Assembly: GCF_007997155.1 (NCBI RefSeq)
Contig: NZ_VORT01000002.1
Location: forward strand, 248,001 to 312,000
Origin: Aequorivita antarctica
Lineage (GTDB): Bacteria > Bacteroidota > Bacteroidia > Flavobacteriales > Flavobacteriaceae
Length of the DNA stretch: 64,000 bases
Direction of reading: 5' to 3'
This document shows, piece by piece, positions 1 through 7,495 of the stretch. Both the position numbers and the translations under genes were made by a program. Position 1 is the first letter of the stretch, and every line of letters begins with the position of its first letter. The notes beneath the pieces were generated by a model that saw nothing but the letters and a program-made list of their open reading frames with translations, did no database searches and was not told where the DNA came from.

Positions 1-675
1 AAAAATGCAACAGCAGAACGTTTGGGTGAAAAGGACAAAAGCATATCGCAAGCGCAGAGCAAAGCAAACAGTTGGTCCGAAACTCGTCCAGAATGGGGTC
101 TCGCCAAAAACGCAAGTTTTATAGTCGCACCAAGAGAACTGACCAAAAATTTAAACCTTGGCGGACGTTGTTTTTTACATTCGTACGATTGGGAATTAGA
201 TACGGAAGGCGCCGCACTGGAAGGAATAATGCAGGGTCCGATGGTAGTAACACAATGGATCAATAACCATTATTACTTCTCAACTGTTGATAATGATACT
301 TTTGGTGGCGGTTCAAAAATAACCCATAATATCACTGGAAAATTTGGGGTAGTTCAAGGCAATGGTGGCGATTTGAAAATGGGACTTCCAAAGGAATCGG
401 TTAAACAAAGCGATACTGAAATGTACCACCAACCACTGCGACTTTCGGTTATTATTAAAGCTCCAATTCAAGGAGTGGAAAAAATACTACTCAACAATGA
501 AAACTTAAGAAGTCTTTTAGATAACGAATGGATTTATTTGATGGTTATGGATGTGAAAGACAACGATACTATTAAAAAATACAATCGAGGAATGAAATGG
601 GAAAATTTTTCAAATAGCCTGAAACCATTTGTAAAGAAGGATGAAATGAAGGTTAAATTAACAGCTACGGTTTGA
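1..675 (+). CDS. dabA: DabA (DUF2309/UPF0753) inorganic carbon transporter subunit, C-terminal part
   Basis: The reading frame is open from the first base of the window, so this is the 3' end of a gene that begins upstream. The visible part (about 224 residues) carries the conserved end of the DUF2309 family: GLAKNASFI, GGRCFLHSYD, PMVVTQWINNHYYFSTVD, the THNITG block and GNGGDLKMGLP. In characterised members, DabA is a zinc protein resembling beta carbonic anhydrase that works with the NuoL-like membrane protein DabB to accumulate bicarbonate in the cytoplasm. The zinc ligands are expected upstream of the window and cannot be checked. DabB would be expected just upstream as well. The following gene starts 13 bases after the stop, which suggests one operon. 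Family assignment is confident; the transport role is transferred from the family. Confidence 0.88.
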   Translation, partial: KNATAERLGEKDKSISQAQSKANSWSETRPEWGLAKNASFIVAPRELTKNLNLGGRCFLHSYDWELDTEGAALEGIMQGPMVVTQWINNHYYFSTVDNDTFGGGSKITHNITGKFGVVQGNGGDLKMGLPKESVKQSDTEMYHQPLRLSVIIKAPIQGVEKILLNNENLRSLLDNEWIYLMVMDVKDNDTIKKYNRGMKWENFSNSLKPFVKKDEMKVKLTATV

Positions 676-688
676 TTTTATATTGAAA

Positions 689-1549
689 ATGAAGAAATAT
701 AACGGTGTTGAAATTTTCAGAAAAAGGGACGTAATTATTGCTACAATGCACCGTAAGGAGAAGATTATAGCACCTCTTTTTAAAAATGAATATCAAATGA
801 AATGTGAAGTGCCAAAGGGTTTCAATACGGATCAATTTGGCACTTTTAGTGGAGAGATTGAACGAATAAAAAATCCATTAGAAACTGCTCGGGTCAAGGC
901 GCTCGCTGCCCTTTCAAATACCAGCGCAACTTTGGCGATTGCAAGTGAAGGTTCTTTTGGCCCAAATCCGGAAAGCCCATTTATTACTGGTAATGAGGAA
1001 TTGGTTATACTTATAGATGTAAAAAACGATTTTGAAATAATAGGGCGGCATTTCACCGAAAAGACAAATTTCAATCATCAAAAAATTGAAAACTTGAATG
1101 ATCTAAAGGAATTTACTACCCGAGTTGGATTTCCAGAACACGGCGTAATATTGAAATCTAGCGATAATACTCTTCCGGAAATAATTATAAAAGATTTTCT
1201 AAACTTCCTTTCATTAGAAAATCAAGTTATTGAACTTTTGAATAAAGGGAAAATTATCACCGCCGAAACCGATATGCGAGCGATGAACAATCCTACAAGA
1301 ATGGAAGCAATTCACTTGGCAACAAAAAACTTAATAGCTAATATAAATTTGCTTTGCCCAGAATGCAATGCGCCAGGCTTCAACATTGTTAACGCTATTC
1401 GAGGTTTAACTTGTAGCCTTTGTAAGCTGCCAACAAAAGGTATAAAAGCCTACAGTTTTTCCTGCAAAAAATGTTGTTTTAATTGTAACCGTGAAAAGAA
1501 TGGAGTAACATTCCAAGATCCCACATTCTGTGACTATTGCAACCCTTAA
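689..1549 (+). CDS. DUF6671-type conserved protein with C-terminal zinc-ribbon-like cysteines
   Basis: A conserved protein of unknown function, about 286 residues. The N-terminal half has the pattern I recognise from DUF6671 proteins: an IATMHRKEKIIAP start, TDQFGTFSGEIER, a run resembling NPLETARVKA and IASEGSFGPNP. The last 65 residues contain about a dozen cysteines in CxxC pairs (CPEC, CSLC, CKKC, CNR, CDYC), which look like two or three zinc-binding knuckles. I prefer the ATG at 689 to a TTG at 683. It follows the DabA gene with almost no gap and its stop overlaps the stop of the convergent LysR gene by four bases. The position suggests a part in inorganic carbon handling, but no biochemical role is known to me. 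Confidence 0.75.
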   Translation: MKKYNGVEIFRKRDVIIATMHRKEKIIAPLFKNEYQMKCEVPKGFNTDQFGTFSGEIERIKNPLETARVKALAALSNTSATLAIASEGSFGPNPESPFITGNEELVILIDVKNDFEIIGRHFTEKTNFNHQKIENLNDLKEFTTRVGFPEHGVILKSSDNTLPEIIIKDFLNFLSLENQVIELLNKGKIITAETDMRAMNNPTRMEAIHLATKNLIANINLLCPECNAPGFNIVNAIRGLTCSLCKLPTKGIKAYSFSCKKCCFNCNREKNGVTFQDPTFCDYCNP

Positions 1550-2469
1550 TATTTTTCTAACCAACTGTAATGAGCTTTTATTACAGATTCAATGTTTTCA
1601 TTCAAATATCCAAGATAAGCTAGGGCAGCAGGAGAGAATTTTTTTCCTTTTAACCAAATTAAATTCCAAGCAGTTTTTATAGGAAGTCCATTTACAGGAA
1701 CTATACTTATTTCATTGTCGTTAAGTTCATTTTTTAATCCTATTAAAGGCATTATACTAAAACCCAATCCTGCCAAAACCGCCTGTTTGACCGCTTCGTT
1801 AGAAGTAAGCTGAATTTTTTTATTCACTTGAATATTCTTATTCGCTATAAAACGCTCCATCGCCTGTCTTGTCGCAGAGCCTTCTTCGCGGTAAATCCAA
1901 GGTAAGTCATCAAAAATATCTTCAGTTTTATTTGAAAATGTTTTCGCCAATTCAGGGTTTGCTACCAAGAACAATTTGTTTTCCATAATGCTAATTTTCT
2001 CTACTTTCAAATTGTCTGGCAGAACCGAGACAAAGGCAAAATCAACTTCATTCTTTTCAAGAGATTCCAACACTTGATAACGGTTGGTTACATCCATAAC
2101 CAAATCCACTCCACCCTGGATTTTTAAGAATTCAGATATAAAAAATGGCATTACATATTTGCCTGTGGAAACCACTGCAATGGTTAAACGACCGGTAAGT
2201 TTTCCTTTAAAGGCCAAGCTTTTGTGTTTCATTGTTTCCACTTCGGCTAAAATCCGTTTTGTAGCCTCGGCAATTTCTTGACCAAAGGGCGTAACATAAA
2301 GTTGTCTGCCAATAACTTCTGTCAATGGAATTTCAAACTGATCTTGAAAATTTTTAAGTTGAATGGATACTGCTGGCTGTGTTAAATAGAGTGCTTCCGC
2401 CGCCTTGGTAATGCTTTTTAGCTCTGTGATTTTTAAAAATATATTGAGCTGATTGAGAGTATAATTCAT
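1546..2469 (-). CDS. LysR-family transcriptional regulator
   Basis: A full-length LysR-type regulator (307 residues). Residues 1-60 form the winged helix-turn-helix, with the typical ITKAAEALYLTQPAVSIQLKNFQ. The rest is the two-lobe effector-binding domain, including FAFVSVLP and a C-terminal GLGFSIMPLIG. The gene is convergent to the DabA/DUF6671 pair and divergent from the small gene at 2560. LysR proteins of the CbbR type control carbon fixation and carbon-concentrating genes in other bacteria, so control of the neighbouring carbon-uptake locus is a reasonable inference. The sequence alone does not distinguish CbbR from other LysR branches. The AT-rich stretch at 2470-2559 would hold its operator. 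Confidence 0.9.
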   Translation of the reverse strand: MNYTLNQLNIFLKITELKSITKAAEALYLTQPAVSIQLKNFQDQFEIPLTEVIGRQLYVTPFGQEIAEATKRILAEVETMKHKSLAFKGKLTGRLTIAVVSTGKYVMPFFISEFLKIQGGVDLVMDVTNRYQVLESLEKNEVDFAFVSVLPDNLKVEKISIMENKLFLVANPELAKTFSNKTEDIFDDLPWIYREEGSATRQAMERFIANKNIQVNKKIQLTSNEAVKQAVLAGLGFSIMPLIGLKNELNDNEISIVPVNGLPIKTAWNLIWLKGKKFSPAALAYLGYLNENIESVIKAHYSWLEKY

Positions 2470-2559
2470 TAAATAATTTTATTAATAGCATAGTAAATAT
2501 AAATAAAAATATATGAATAAACATACCCATATTTGTATCGATCTTTAAAAAAAACTTAG

Positions 2560-2838
2560 ATGAAAAAGCATGAAACCGTAGATTTAATAAAGGGAAAATT
2601 TACACCTGAAGAAGCCGCAGAAATATTGTTTTCAATTATTGGCAATAAAATCAAATTTAATAATAGACAAATATTTAGCCGCGAAGAACGCAATCTTGGA
2701 AATATTGATAAATACAAAAGACGATTAGAAGAATTAAAAGAGTCGCAAACAAAAATTTCAAGACTTATTTCCGAGGCCAATGCGGGAAATGATATCCTAG
2801 AAATTAATGCTACTATAGATATCAAAATAAATCAGTAA
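2560..2838 (+). CDS. Small conserved hypothetical protein
   Basis: An ATG-initiated 92-residue protein with no recognisable domain. It is charged and mostly helical by composition, with a lysine/glutamate-rich stretch around residues 48-70 that could form a short coiled coil. No signal peptide or membrane segment. It resembles small proteins I have seen as unnamed genes in Flavobacteriaceae, but I cannot give it a function. It is transcribed divergently from the LysR gene, sharing a 90-base AT-rich intergenic region. A same-length frame on the opposite strand is its shadow. The next feature downstream is the terminator of the tRNA genes. Confidence 0.65.
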   Translation: MKKHETVDLIKGKFTPEEAAEILFSIIGNKIKFNNRQIFSREERNLGNIDKYKRRLEELKESQTKISRLISEANAGNDILEINATIDIKINQ

Positions 2839-2860
2839 AAGATACTTTATAAAAAACAAA

Positions 2861-2882
2861 AAATCCCCTAAGTAGGGGATTT
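2861..2882 (-). terminator. Rho-independent terminator after tRNA-Arg
   Basis: A perfect 9-bp inverted repeat (AAATCCCCT / AGGGGATTT) with a 4-base loop, followed on the minus strand by a T-rich run. It lies just after the 3' end of tRNA-Arg and could also stop transcription of the 92-residue gene from the other side. Confidence 0.8.
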
Positions 2883-2885
2883 AAG

Positions 2886-2959
2886 TGATCGCGACAGGAT
2901 TCGAACCTGTGACCGTCTGCTTAGAAGGCAGATGCTCTATCCAGCTGAGCTACGCGACC
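2886..2959 (-). tRNA. tRNA-Arg (anticodon TCT)
   Basis: A 74-base cloverleaf is readable on the minus strand. The acceptor stem GGTCGCG pairs with CGCGATC with one G-U pair and a discriminator A. The D arm (AGCTCAGCTGG), the anticodon loop CTTCTAA with anticodon TCT, and the T arm GGTTCGAATCC are all present. The 3' CCA is not encoded. Confidence 0.95.
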
Positions 2960-2971
2960 AATAATAAACAG

Positions 2972-2998
2972 AAAAACCGAACAATGTGTTCGGTTTTT
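2972..2998 (-). terminator. Terminator hairpin between tRNA-Pro and tRNA-Arg
   Basis: A perfect 11-bp inverted repeat, AAAAACCGAAC / GTTCGGTTTTT, with a 5-base loop and A/T-rich ends, lies directly after the 3' end of tRNA-Pro on the minus strand. It could end a tRNA-Pro transcript or act as a processing site within a longer tRNA transcript. Confidence 0.7.
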
Positions 2999-2999
2999 G

Positions 3000-3074
3000 T
3001 CGGGGTGGCAGGATTCGAACCTGCGGCCTCCTGCTCCCAAAGCAGGCGCGATAACCGGGCTACGCTACACCCCG
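3000..3074 (-). tRNA. tRNA-Pro (anticodon TGG)
   Basis: The minus strand reads a cloverleaf with acceptor CGGGGTG pairing with CACCCCG and discriminator A. The D arm is GTAGCGTAGCCCGG, the anticodon loop TTTGGGA has anticodon TGG, and the T arm contains GGTTCGAATCC. The CCA end is not encoded. Confidence 0.95.
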
Positions 3075-3134
3075 TGAACAGCAATTAATATTGTTCACTG
3101 TAATTTGTGAGTTTTCTATTTAAACTCTATAATG

Positions 3135-3218
3135 CGGAGAGACAGGGATTCGAACCCTGGCGACGGTTACCCGTCGACAGATTAGCAATCTGCTCCGTTA
3201 CCACTCCGGCACCTCTCC
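3135..3218 (-). tRNA. tRNA-Ser (anticodon GCT)
   Basis: An 84-base class II tRNA on the minus strand. The acceptor GGAGAGG pairs with the 3' end, with the G discriminator characteristic of serine tRNAs. The anticodon loop TTGCTAA has anticodon GCT. The long variable arm GTCGACGGGTAACCGTCG is self-complementary, and the T arm contains GGTTCGAATCC. Confidence 0.95.
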
Positions 3219-3253
3219 AGTTTTTATGAACGTGTCATCCTAAAATGCGGTTG

Positions 3254-3285
3254 CAAATGTAAGTCTTCAAATGTAATAACGCAAA
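3254..3285 (-). promoter_or_regulatory. Bacteroidota-type promoter for the tRNA genes
   Basis: On the minus strand, TTTG (3285-3282) is followed after 20 bases by TACATTTG (3261-3254). This matches the Bacteroidota -33 TTTG / -7 TAnnTTTG promoter pattern. It lies 36 bases upstream of mature tRNA-Ser and is probably the main start of this tRNA group. Confidence 0.6.
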
Positions 3286-3369
3286 CAAAAAATAGCCTTT
3301 TTTGCAGATAAATTTTAAAGCGGTTGAAATCAATTGAATGGTAAATAAATTTCTTAAAAAAAAACCGTT

Positions 3370-4539
3370 TTAAACCTTTGAACAAACAATTATTTCCTTT
3401 TTATCTTCCAAATTGGTCACAAAAAACAAATAAACATCTCCACCATCTGCAATTTTCCACTTTTTACGGAGGGTTTCTACAGATTCCGGAAAATTTCTGG
3501 TTGCAACATTCGCCTTTTTGAAGGATAGCGCAGCACGCATTTCAGATTTGGAGTAAGGAACCGTTTTTTCAATAAAAAAACTTCTTCCCGGGAAATCTAC
3601 TAATGTTTCGTATGTGAAAAGATGTGTGTTTTTATGAAGTTTGTTCAGCTTCAATTTTTCAGAAACCAAATCGAATGCACCGCTTTTTAAAATGGCAGTA
3701 TTGGGCTCAAATAGATATTTTTGTGGCAAACTATATTTGGCAGTTGCGGACTCATTCCATTCAAAATTAAATTTTTCAGTGCCGAATTTCGTGAAATTAA
3801 CTGTTTTGATTTTTGGATTGGCATCCGCTTCTTTCTTCAGCAACCACAATAGTTCTTTCACTTCATTATCAACTGCTACAATATGAATTTCTGAAACCCC
3901 CTGTAATTCACTCAAACCAACAGTAATATCTAACATTGGTGAAGTTTTTAAAAGAAATTGATCACAATGGTTAAGAAGTTCAGAAATATTCTCGGGAATA
4001 TTGGGTTGACAATCCTTTAGAAAAAAAACCTTGCCTTTACTCTCGTGACGGCGGGAAGGGTCTGCATAGATGGTACTGTATTTATTGTTTAAAACAGCTT
4101 TTAAGCCATCTTCAGAGAAACAAGCAATATTCTCTTTCCCGAGAGCTCCAAAGTTGTGTTGCGCTATTTTAGAAAGCCTTTCGTTCGTTTCAAAATGATG
4201 CACGGTCTGGAATTTTTCAGAAAAGAAAAAACTATCCACACCGAAACCGCCCGTAATATCCGCAATTGTGTTTCCACTAATCAAAGAAGCTTTGTATTTT
4301 GCAGTGATTTCCGAAGAAGTCTGTTCCAAATTCAACTTTGGCGGAAACAAAATATTTAGAGTTTCAAACCAGGTGGGTAATTTTTTCACTGCCTTTTTTC
4401 TACTTTCAATTTGCTGCATTAGCTCTTGCACAGTAACTTTTTCAAACGGACTTCCAGCGAAAGCGAGTTTGGAAACTTCCCCCTCAAAATTTCTAATAAA
4501 ATCCTGTACTTCGGTATTTAAAAGTAATTGGTTGAACAA
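3370..4539 (-). CDS. Class I SAM-dependent methyltransferase with THUMP-like C-terminal domain
   Basis: A 389-residue protein. The SAM-binding motif DITGGFGVD sits at residues 94-102. YADPSRRHE (residues 158-166) resembles the catalytic DPPY-type motif but with DPSRR instead. The C-terminal third matches the THUMP-like domain of Bacteroidota proteins usually annotated only as class I methyltransferases, implying an RNA substrate that is not established. It is the last gene of the minus-strand operon that begins with tsaD, and it follows the AI-2E-family gene with three bases between them. Membership in an operon with tsaD and rsmE fits a role in tRNA or rRNA modification, by inference. Confidence 0.75.
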   Translation of the reverse strand: MFNQLLLNTEVQDFIRNFEGEVSKLAFAGSPFEKVTVQELMQQIESRKKAVKKLPTWFETLNILFPPKLNLEQTSSEITAKYKASLISGNTIADITGGFGVDSFFFSEKFQTVHHFETNERLSKIAQHNFGALGKENIACFSEDGLKAVLNNKYSTIYADPSRRHESKGKVFFLKDCQPNIPENISELLNHCDQFLLKTSPMLDITVGLSELQGVSEIHIVAVDNEVKELLWLLKKEADANPKIKTVNFTKFGTEKFNFEWNESATAKYSLPQKYLFEPNTAILKSGAFDLVSEKLKLNKLHKNTHLFTYETLVDFPGRSFFIEKTVPYSKSEMRAALSFKKANVATRNFPESVETLRKKWKIADGGDVYLFFVTNLEDKKEIIVCSKV

Positions 4540-4542
4540 ACC

Positions 4543-5637
4543 TTAAAGATTTTTGGTAAGTCGTTTAACAACTTTATATTCCGAAAGAAATTCCTTGGCA
4601 ATCACCTTTAAGGCTGTGTAAGTTGGAACGGCGAGTATCATCCCTGGAATACCAAAAACGAAACCTCCTATTAAGATAATTATGAAAATTTCTAGCGGAT
4701 GTGAACGCACACTATGACCAAAAATAACGGGCTGCGATATAAAATTATCGAAAACCTGTGCGATAGCATAACCACCCGTAACAATAAGCAATAAAGGTAA
4801 AAGTCCGCTGGAAAAATCGGCGCCAAGGTTGTTTGAAACTACAACAAGCAACATTAGAACCCAGCCTATTATTGGGCCCAAGTAGGGGACAATGTTTAAA
4901 AATGCACAGATTATTGCAACTGCTACTGCATCGCGAATATCCAGATAGAGCAATAATACGGAGTAAAAAAGAGCTAAAATTGAAATTTGCAACAGTAAAC
5001 CGATGAAGTATCTAGAAAGTAACTCTTTAATCTTTATTAATATTCGTTTGAACTTTTCTTCATTTCCGTTTTTCGCAAAGACGAGTACAGAGCGGGCTAT
5101 TAAGTATTCATCTTTTAATAGAAAAAATGAAATAAACAAAACGGAGAATATACCAACAATAGTTCCGCCAATATTTCCAAAGAAAATATCAATAAAACTG
5201 GGTATAATTTCAACATTCAAGTTTTGAATGTAAGTAGTGCGTTTGACGGCCTCAACCAGCTGAAAGTGGTCCACGCCAAGATAATCACTGGCTTGAATGT
5301 TCAATTCATTTAAATCGCGTTTTACCTGATCAAAATCTATTTTGGAAATATGTTTTCCTTGCTCAATGATTATAGGAACAAAAATACTGAGAAGCAAACT
5401 GATGGTGCCTATAATCAAAAGAAGGGTAATAACAGAGGCAGATGTATTGCCGAGTTTTAATCTTCTTTTTAAAAATAACACAACTGGCCTGCCAATCAAA
5501 GAAAGTACCAAGGCCAAACCAATGTAGAGTATGAGTGCTTGGATTTCAAATAAAAACCAAAGTAATATCACGATCCCCACCAATACAGCGAGGGCTCTTA
5601 AAATACCTAAGGTTATTGCTTTTGCGGTGGTCTTCAC
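4543..5637 (-). CDS. AI-2E family transporter (TqsA/YdiK/PerM-like membrane protein)
   Basis: A 364-residue polytopic membrane protein with about seven or eight hydrophobic segments: two near the N terminus, one after residue 60, and a cluster over the last 200 residues. The C-terminal GPIIGWVLM, DNFISQPVIFGHSVRSHPLEIF and GIPGMILAVP blocks are diagnostic of the AI-2E transporter family (PF01594). Family members have been linked to autoinducer-2 export and to Na+/H+ antiport, so the substrate cannot be given. It sits in the tsaD operon between DUF4159 and the methyltransferase. Confidence 0.88.
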   Translation of the reverse strand: MKTTAKAITLGILRALAVLVGIVILLWFLFEIQALILYIGLALVLSLIGRPVVLFLKRRLKLGNTSASVITLLLIIGTISLLLSIFVPIIIEQGKHISKIDFDQVKRDLNELNIQASDYLGVDHFQLVEAVKRTTYIQNLNVEIIPSFIDIFFGNIGGTIVGIFSVLFISFFLLKDEYLIARSVLVFAKNGNEEKFKRILIKIKELLSRYFIGLLLQISILALFYSVLLLYLDIRDAVAVAIICAFLNIVPYLGPIIGWVLMLLVVVSNNLGADFSSGLLPLLLIVTGGYAIAQVFDNFISQPVIFGHSVRSHPLEIFIIILIGGFVFGIPGMILAVPTYTALKVIAKEFLSEYKVVKRLTKNL

Positions 5638-5726
5638 GCCGTAAATATACTATATTCCGAGGTACAAAAAATCAAAGTTTTGTTAAGGGATTCAGATAGT
5701 ATTTGAATAGGTTAAATACAAGAAAA

Positions 5727-6380
5727 TTAATTTTCAAAAACGTATTTAATAATGTTGGCGCCCATTTGTAGTGCTTTCAACCTAACCTCCTGTGGGTCGT
5801 TATGCACTTCGGGATTTTCCCAACCGTCGCCAAGATCGGTTTCGAAAGTGTAGAGTAAAACCAATCTACCTTCCTCAAAAATTCCAAAGGCCTGTGGTCG
5901 TCCACCATCGTGTTCGTGGATTTTGGGCATTCCCTGTGGAAACTTATAAACATAACTAAACATAGGGTAACTGGCTGGAAGCTCTTTCAGTTCTTTATTC
6001 GGAAAAATTTTCACGATTTCCTTACGAATATATTGGTCTATCCCATAGTTGTCATCAATGTGAAGAAAGCCGCCACTCATTAAATAGGTCCTGAGATTTT
6101 GAGCTTCTTCAGTAGAGAAAAATACATTTCCGTGTCCTGTCATATGAACAAAAGGGTAATCAAAAATATCAACACTTCCGGGAGTAACAGTTTGTGGTTT
6201 TTCTTTTATAGCCGTGTCAATATGTTCGTTGCAAAATTTTGCAAGATTAGGTAACGAAGTTGGATTTGCATACCAATCACCTCCGCCACCGTACTGCAAA
6301 AGGGCAATTTCTTGGGCCGAAATGCTTCCAATGAAAACGAAAAAGAAAAGAGAAAAGAGTTTTATTCGCATAGCTTTCAA
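5727..6380 (-). CDS. DUF4159 domain-containing secreted protein
   Basis: A 217-residue protein with an N-terminal signal peptide (about residues 1-22, ending ...SISA-Q), so it is exported to the periplasm or beyond. The mature part is the DUF4159 domain, with YGGGGDWYANPTSLPNL near the start, the FPFVHMTGHG-like block (YPFVHMTGHGN), GGFLHIDDNYG and GWENPEVHNDPQEVR near the end. The fold resembles glutamine-amidotransferase-like domains, but the function is unknown. It lies 67 bases after rsmE in the same operon. In many Bacteroidota this gene follows rsmE, so the linkage appears conserved. Confidence 0.88.
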   Translation of the reverse strand: MKAMRIKLFSLFFFVFIGSISAQEIALLQYGGGGDWYANPTSLPNLAKFCNEHIDTAIKEKPQTVTPGSVDIFDYPFVHMTGHGNVFFSTEEAQNLRTYLMSGGFLHIDDNYGIDQYIRKEIVKIFPNKELKELPASYPMFSYVYKFPQGMPKIHEHDGGRPQAFGIFEEGRLVLLYTFETDLGDGWENPEVHNDPQEVRLKALQMGANIIKYVFEN

Positions 6381-6447
6381 AAGTACTAATTCGGAAAGAA
6401 TATTAAAGAATTTAAAACGAAGTACTTTAAATTATGTGTTTGTTTTA

Positions 6448-7158
6448 TTACTCATTTATAAAAGCGACGCTGTGGCAGGCCACAATCGCAGCGGTTTCTG
6501 TACGTAAACGGCTTTCACCCAAAGTAACTGGTATAAAACCACTCGTTTTTGCAAATTCAATTTCTTCGTTAGAAAAATCGCCTTCAGGTCCGATGAGGAT
6601 TATCACTTTTTTCTTCGGAATAAGTACCGATTTCAACGATTTTTTATCGGTTTCTTCACAATGGGCAATACATTTTAGGCTTTCAGTAGTCTTTTCAGAA
6701 GTTACAAAATTTTTGAAGGAAACAGCTTCGTTCAAAATAGGCAAATAGGCCTTCAATGATTGTTTCATTGCGCTTTGCAGGATTTTTTCGTAGCGTTCGG
6801 ATTTAATTACTTTTCGTTCGCTGTGATCGCAGATTATTGGTGTAATCTCTGAAATACCAATTTCTGTAGCTTTTTCCATAAACCATTCGTAACGATCGTT
6901 CAGTTTTGTGGGAGCAACGGCTATATGTAGTTGATAGGAAAGGGGTTGCTGAACTTCTTCAGAAATGATTTTTACCAAACATCCTTTTGGGTTGGCACTT
7001 ATTACTTCTGCATCAAAAAAAGAACCTTTTCCATTTGTGATTTTAAAGGAATCACCTTCCTTCATCCGTAAAACCTTGACGATGTGGCGACTTTCTTCTT
7101 TATCAAAGGTTATTTCTTTTGAATTTTCAGAAATGTTGGGAGTGTAAAAAAGCTGCAT
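6448..7158 (-). CDS. rsmE: 16S rRNA (uracil-1498-N3)-methyltransferase RsmE
   Basis: A 236-residue SPOUT-family enzyme that methylates U1498 of 16S rRNA near the decoding centre. The N-terminal PUA-like domain contains the ESRHIVKVLRMKEGD motif. The SPOUT domain has EKATEIGISEITPI (about residues 94-107), IGPEGDFSNEE and LGESRLRTETAA, the trefoil-knot SAM-binding motifs. Its start codon immediately follows the stop of the TfoX-like gene (no gap), showing tight operon coupling. Length and all motifs are normal. Confidence 0.96.
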   Translation of the reverse strand: MQLFYTPNISENSKEITFDKEESRHIVKVLRMKEGDSFKITNGKGSFFDAEVISANPKGCLVKIISEEVQQPLSYQLHIAVAPTKLNDRYEWFMEKATEIGISEITPIICDHSERKVIKSERYEKILQSAMKQSLKAYLPILNEAVSFKNFVTSEKTTESLKCIAHCEETDKKSLKSVLIPKKKVIILIGPEGDFSNEEIEFAKTSGFIPVTLGESRLRTETAAIVACHSVAFINE

Positions 7159-7491
7159 CTATTTCAGTTTTGTTTTTGCGTGCGCGACGCCAATCTCAAT
7201 CCACTGTTGTAATTTTTCTTCGGTATCAAAACCTTGGGTTGTTACAAAAATGAATTCTTTCATCGGCTTTCCAGTAAAATCCATTGGTTTTACGAATGGA
7301 CTATTTGTTACTTCTTTCATTCTTTCAGCGGGAACCCTAACCATTAGACGTTCTTTGGTTTCGCCCACACACATTTTTCCTTTAAAAAGAAAACATGTAC
7401 CACCGAACATGCGCTTTTCCTCAATGTCTTTCTTCCAAGGGCTGAGTGCGATTCTAATGCGTTTTAATATTTCTTCGGAATTGGGGTTCAT
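7159..7491 (-). CDS. TfoX/Sxy N-terminal domain protein
   Basis: A 110-residue protein consisting only of the TfoX N-terminal domain, with the signature EKRMFGGTCFLFKGKMC at about residues 25-41. Proteobacterial TfoX/Sxy regulates competence and has an additional C-terminal domain, which is absent here. The short form is common in Bacteroidota and its role is not known, so a competence function should not be assumed. It lies between tsaD (4-base gap) and rsmE (no gap). Confidence 0.85.
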   Translation of the reverse strand: MNPNSEEILKRIRIALSPWKKDIEEKRMFGGTCFLFKGKMCVGETKERLMVRVPAERMKEVTNSPFVKPMDFTGKPMKEFIFVTTQGFDTEEKLQQWIEIGVAHAKTKLK

Positions 7492-7495
7492 ATTC

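Noticed and set aside
1546-2469. Naming the LysR protein CbbR
   Set aside because: Only the neighbourhood supports it; the sequence does not identify the branch.
2556-2825. Minus-strand frame opposite the 92-residue gene
   Set aside because: Long only because of base composition; the plus strand has the better start and residue composition.
2885-3088. A plus-strand frame reading GFEPVTVCLEGRCSIQLSY
   Set aside because: It is the reverse strand of tRNA-Arg and tRNA-Pro; this peptide pattern is a classic artefact of translating tRNA genes.
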